DNA of 22,145 nucleotides from JANNMJ01 sp031426455 (GTDB lineage: Bacteria; Bacteroidota; Bacteroidia; Cytophagales; Hymenobacteraceae). The stretch lies in the NCBI GenBank assembly GCA_031426455.1, contig JANPLI010000038.1, positions 1 through 22,145 on the forward strand, read 5' to 3'. A program made the position numbers and the translations under genes. Positions 22,005 to 22,145 of the stretch are shown in pieces; position 1 is the first letter of the stretch, and each line of letters starts with the position of its first letter. The notes below the pieces were generated by a model. The model worked only from the letters and a program-made list of their open reading frames with translations. It made no database searches and was not told the origin of the DNA.

Positions 22005-22145
22005 GGGAGTGTTCAAGGAAGTGTGTCAAGTCTCCTACTGCTTACCTTGACCAGCCATGCCTCGAACAAAGAAAGACCTGTCGGCTGCCCCTGCGGCCGC
22101 CCCCGCTCCGAGCGGATTTGATTACGCCACGTTCCGCCAGCAGGC
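22005..22145 (+). mobile_element. probable left end of an IS256-type insertion sequence
   Basis: The tandem array breaks off in the first bases of its eleventh unit at 22004/22005. What follows, GGGAGTGTTCAAGG then AAGTGTGTCAAG, looks like an insertion-sequence end, and a transposase-like reading frame begins 52 bp later. The element continues beyond the window, so the right inverted repeat and target duplication cannot be seen. Confidence 0.4.
22057..22145 (+). CDS. transposase N-terminal fragment (IS256-like), runs off the window
   Basis: The ATG at 22057 opens a frame of 29 complete codons that is still open at the window edge. It reads MPRTKKDL, an Ala/Pro-rich spacer, then PSGFDYATFRQQA. 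FDY-x-x-F-x-x-x-A shortly after the start is what I know from IS256-family (mutator-type) transposases of Bacteroidota. The evidence is only this short segment plus the likely insertion-sequence end just upstream. The catalytic DDE residues lie outside the window, so other families or a non-transposase protein remain possible. Confidence 0.42.
   Translation, partial: MPRTKKDLSAAPAAAPAPSGFDYATFRQQ

Noticed and set aside
21790..22121. heptapeptide-repeat proteins (VLPKSGL on plus, SEVPNRT on minus)
   Set aside because: They are a by-product of a 21-bp repeat being open in several frames. There is no start signal or conserved flank, and base changes are not biased to silent positions.

Overview
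The window is chromosomal DNA of a GC-rich member of the Bacteroidota, most likely a Cytophagales bacterium of the Hymenobacter/Rudanella kind. The evidence is a type IX secretion component (PorZ), a bacillithiol synthesis gene (bshA), a GH3/serine-hydrolase fusion and two rhomboids of Bacteroidota type. Starts mostly lack a Shine-Dalgarno sequence, and several upstream regions carry TAnnTTTG-like boxes, the -7 element known from this phylum. Genus is an inference; no rRNA or tRNA gene was found.

Left part (1-10453): a conserved Bacteroidota protein of unknown function (minus) faces a 2Fe-2S ferredoxin (plus). Thymidine kinase and porZ follow on the plus strand. porZ converges on mutL (minus), with a perfect inverted repeat at the meeting point that includes the mutL stop codon. 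mutL diverges from a 1008-residue GH3 glycosidase/beta-lactamase-like fusion, probably a cell-wall recycling enzyme.

Middle (10454-13521): a decayed C-terminal fragment of an Rpn/PD-(D/E)XK protein, interrupted by an in-frame TAA, then bshA, then a small membrane-anchored DUF7935-like protein whose stop codon overlaps that of bshA tail to tail, then an A-type iron-sulfur carrier followed by a strong terminator.

Right-middle (13522-19179, all minus): an apparent four-gene unit runs natA-type ATPase, natB-type permease, ChaN/Tiki-like secreted protein, small four-helix membrane protein. A 128-bp inverted-repeat element sits exactly where the ChaN-like protein's original start codon should be. 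Upstream lie recO and an uncharacterised 277-residue gene of lower GC, closed by its own terminator.

Right end (19180-22145): two rhomboid protease genes separated by a G-rich/C-rich telomere-like inverted repeat, then about 670 bp without a credible gene. That stretch holds a MITE-like inverted-repeat element and ten 21-bp tandem repeats, broken by what looks like the left end of an IS256-type insertion sequence whose transposase runs off the window.

Most of the window is housekeeping. No complete novel multi-gene system is evident. The most unusual content is the set of structured repeats, several of which have become part of gene ends, plus two unrecognised proteins.
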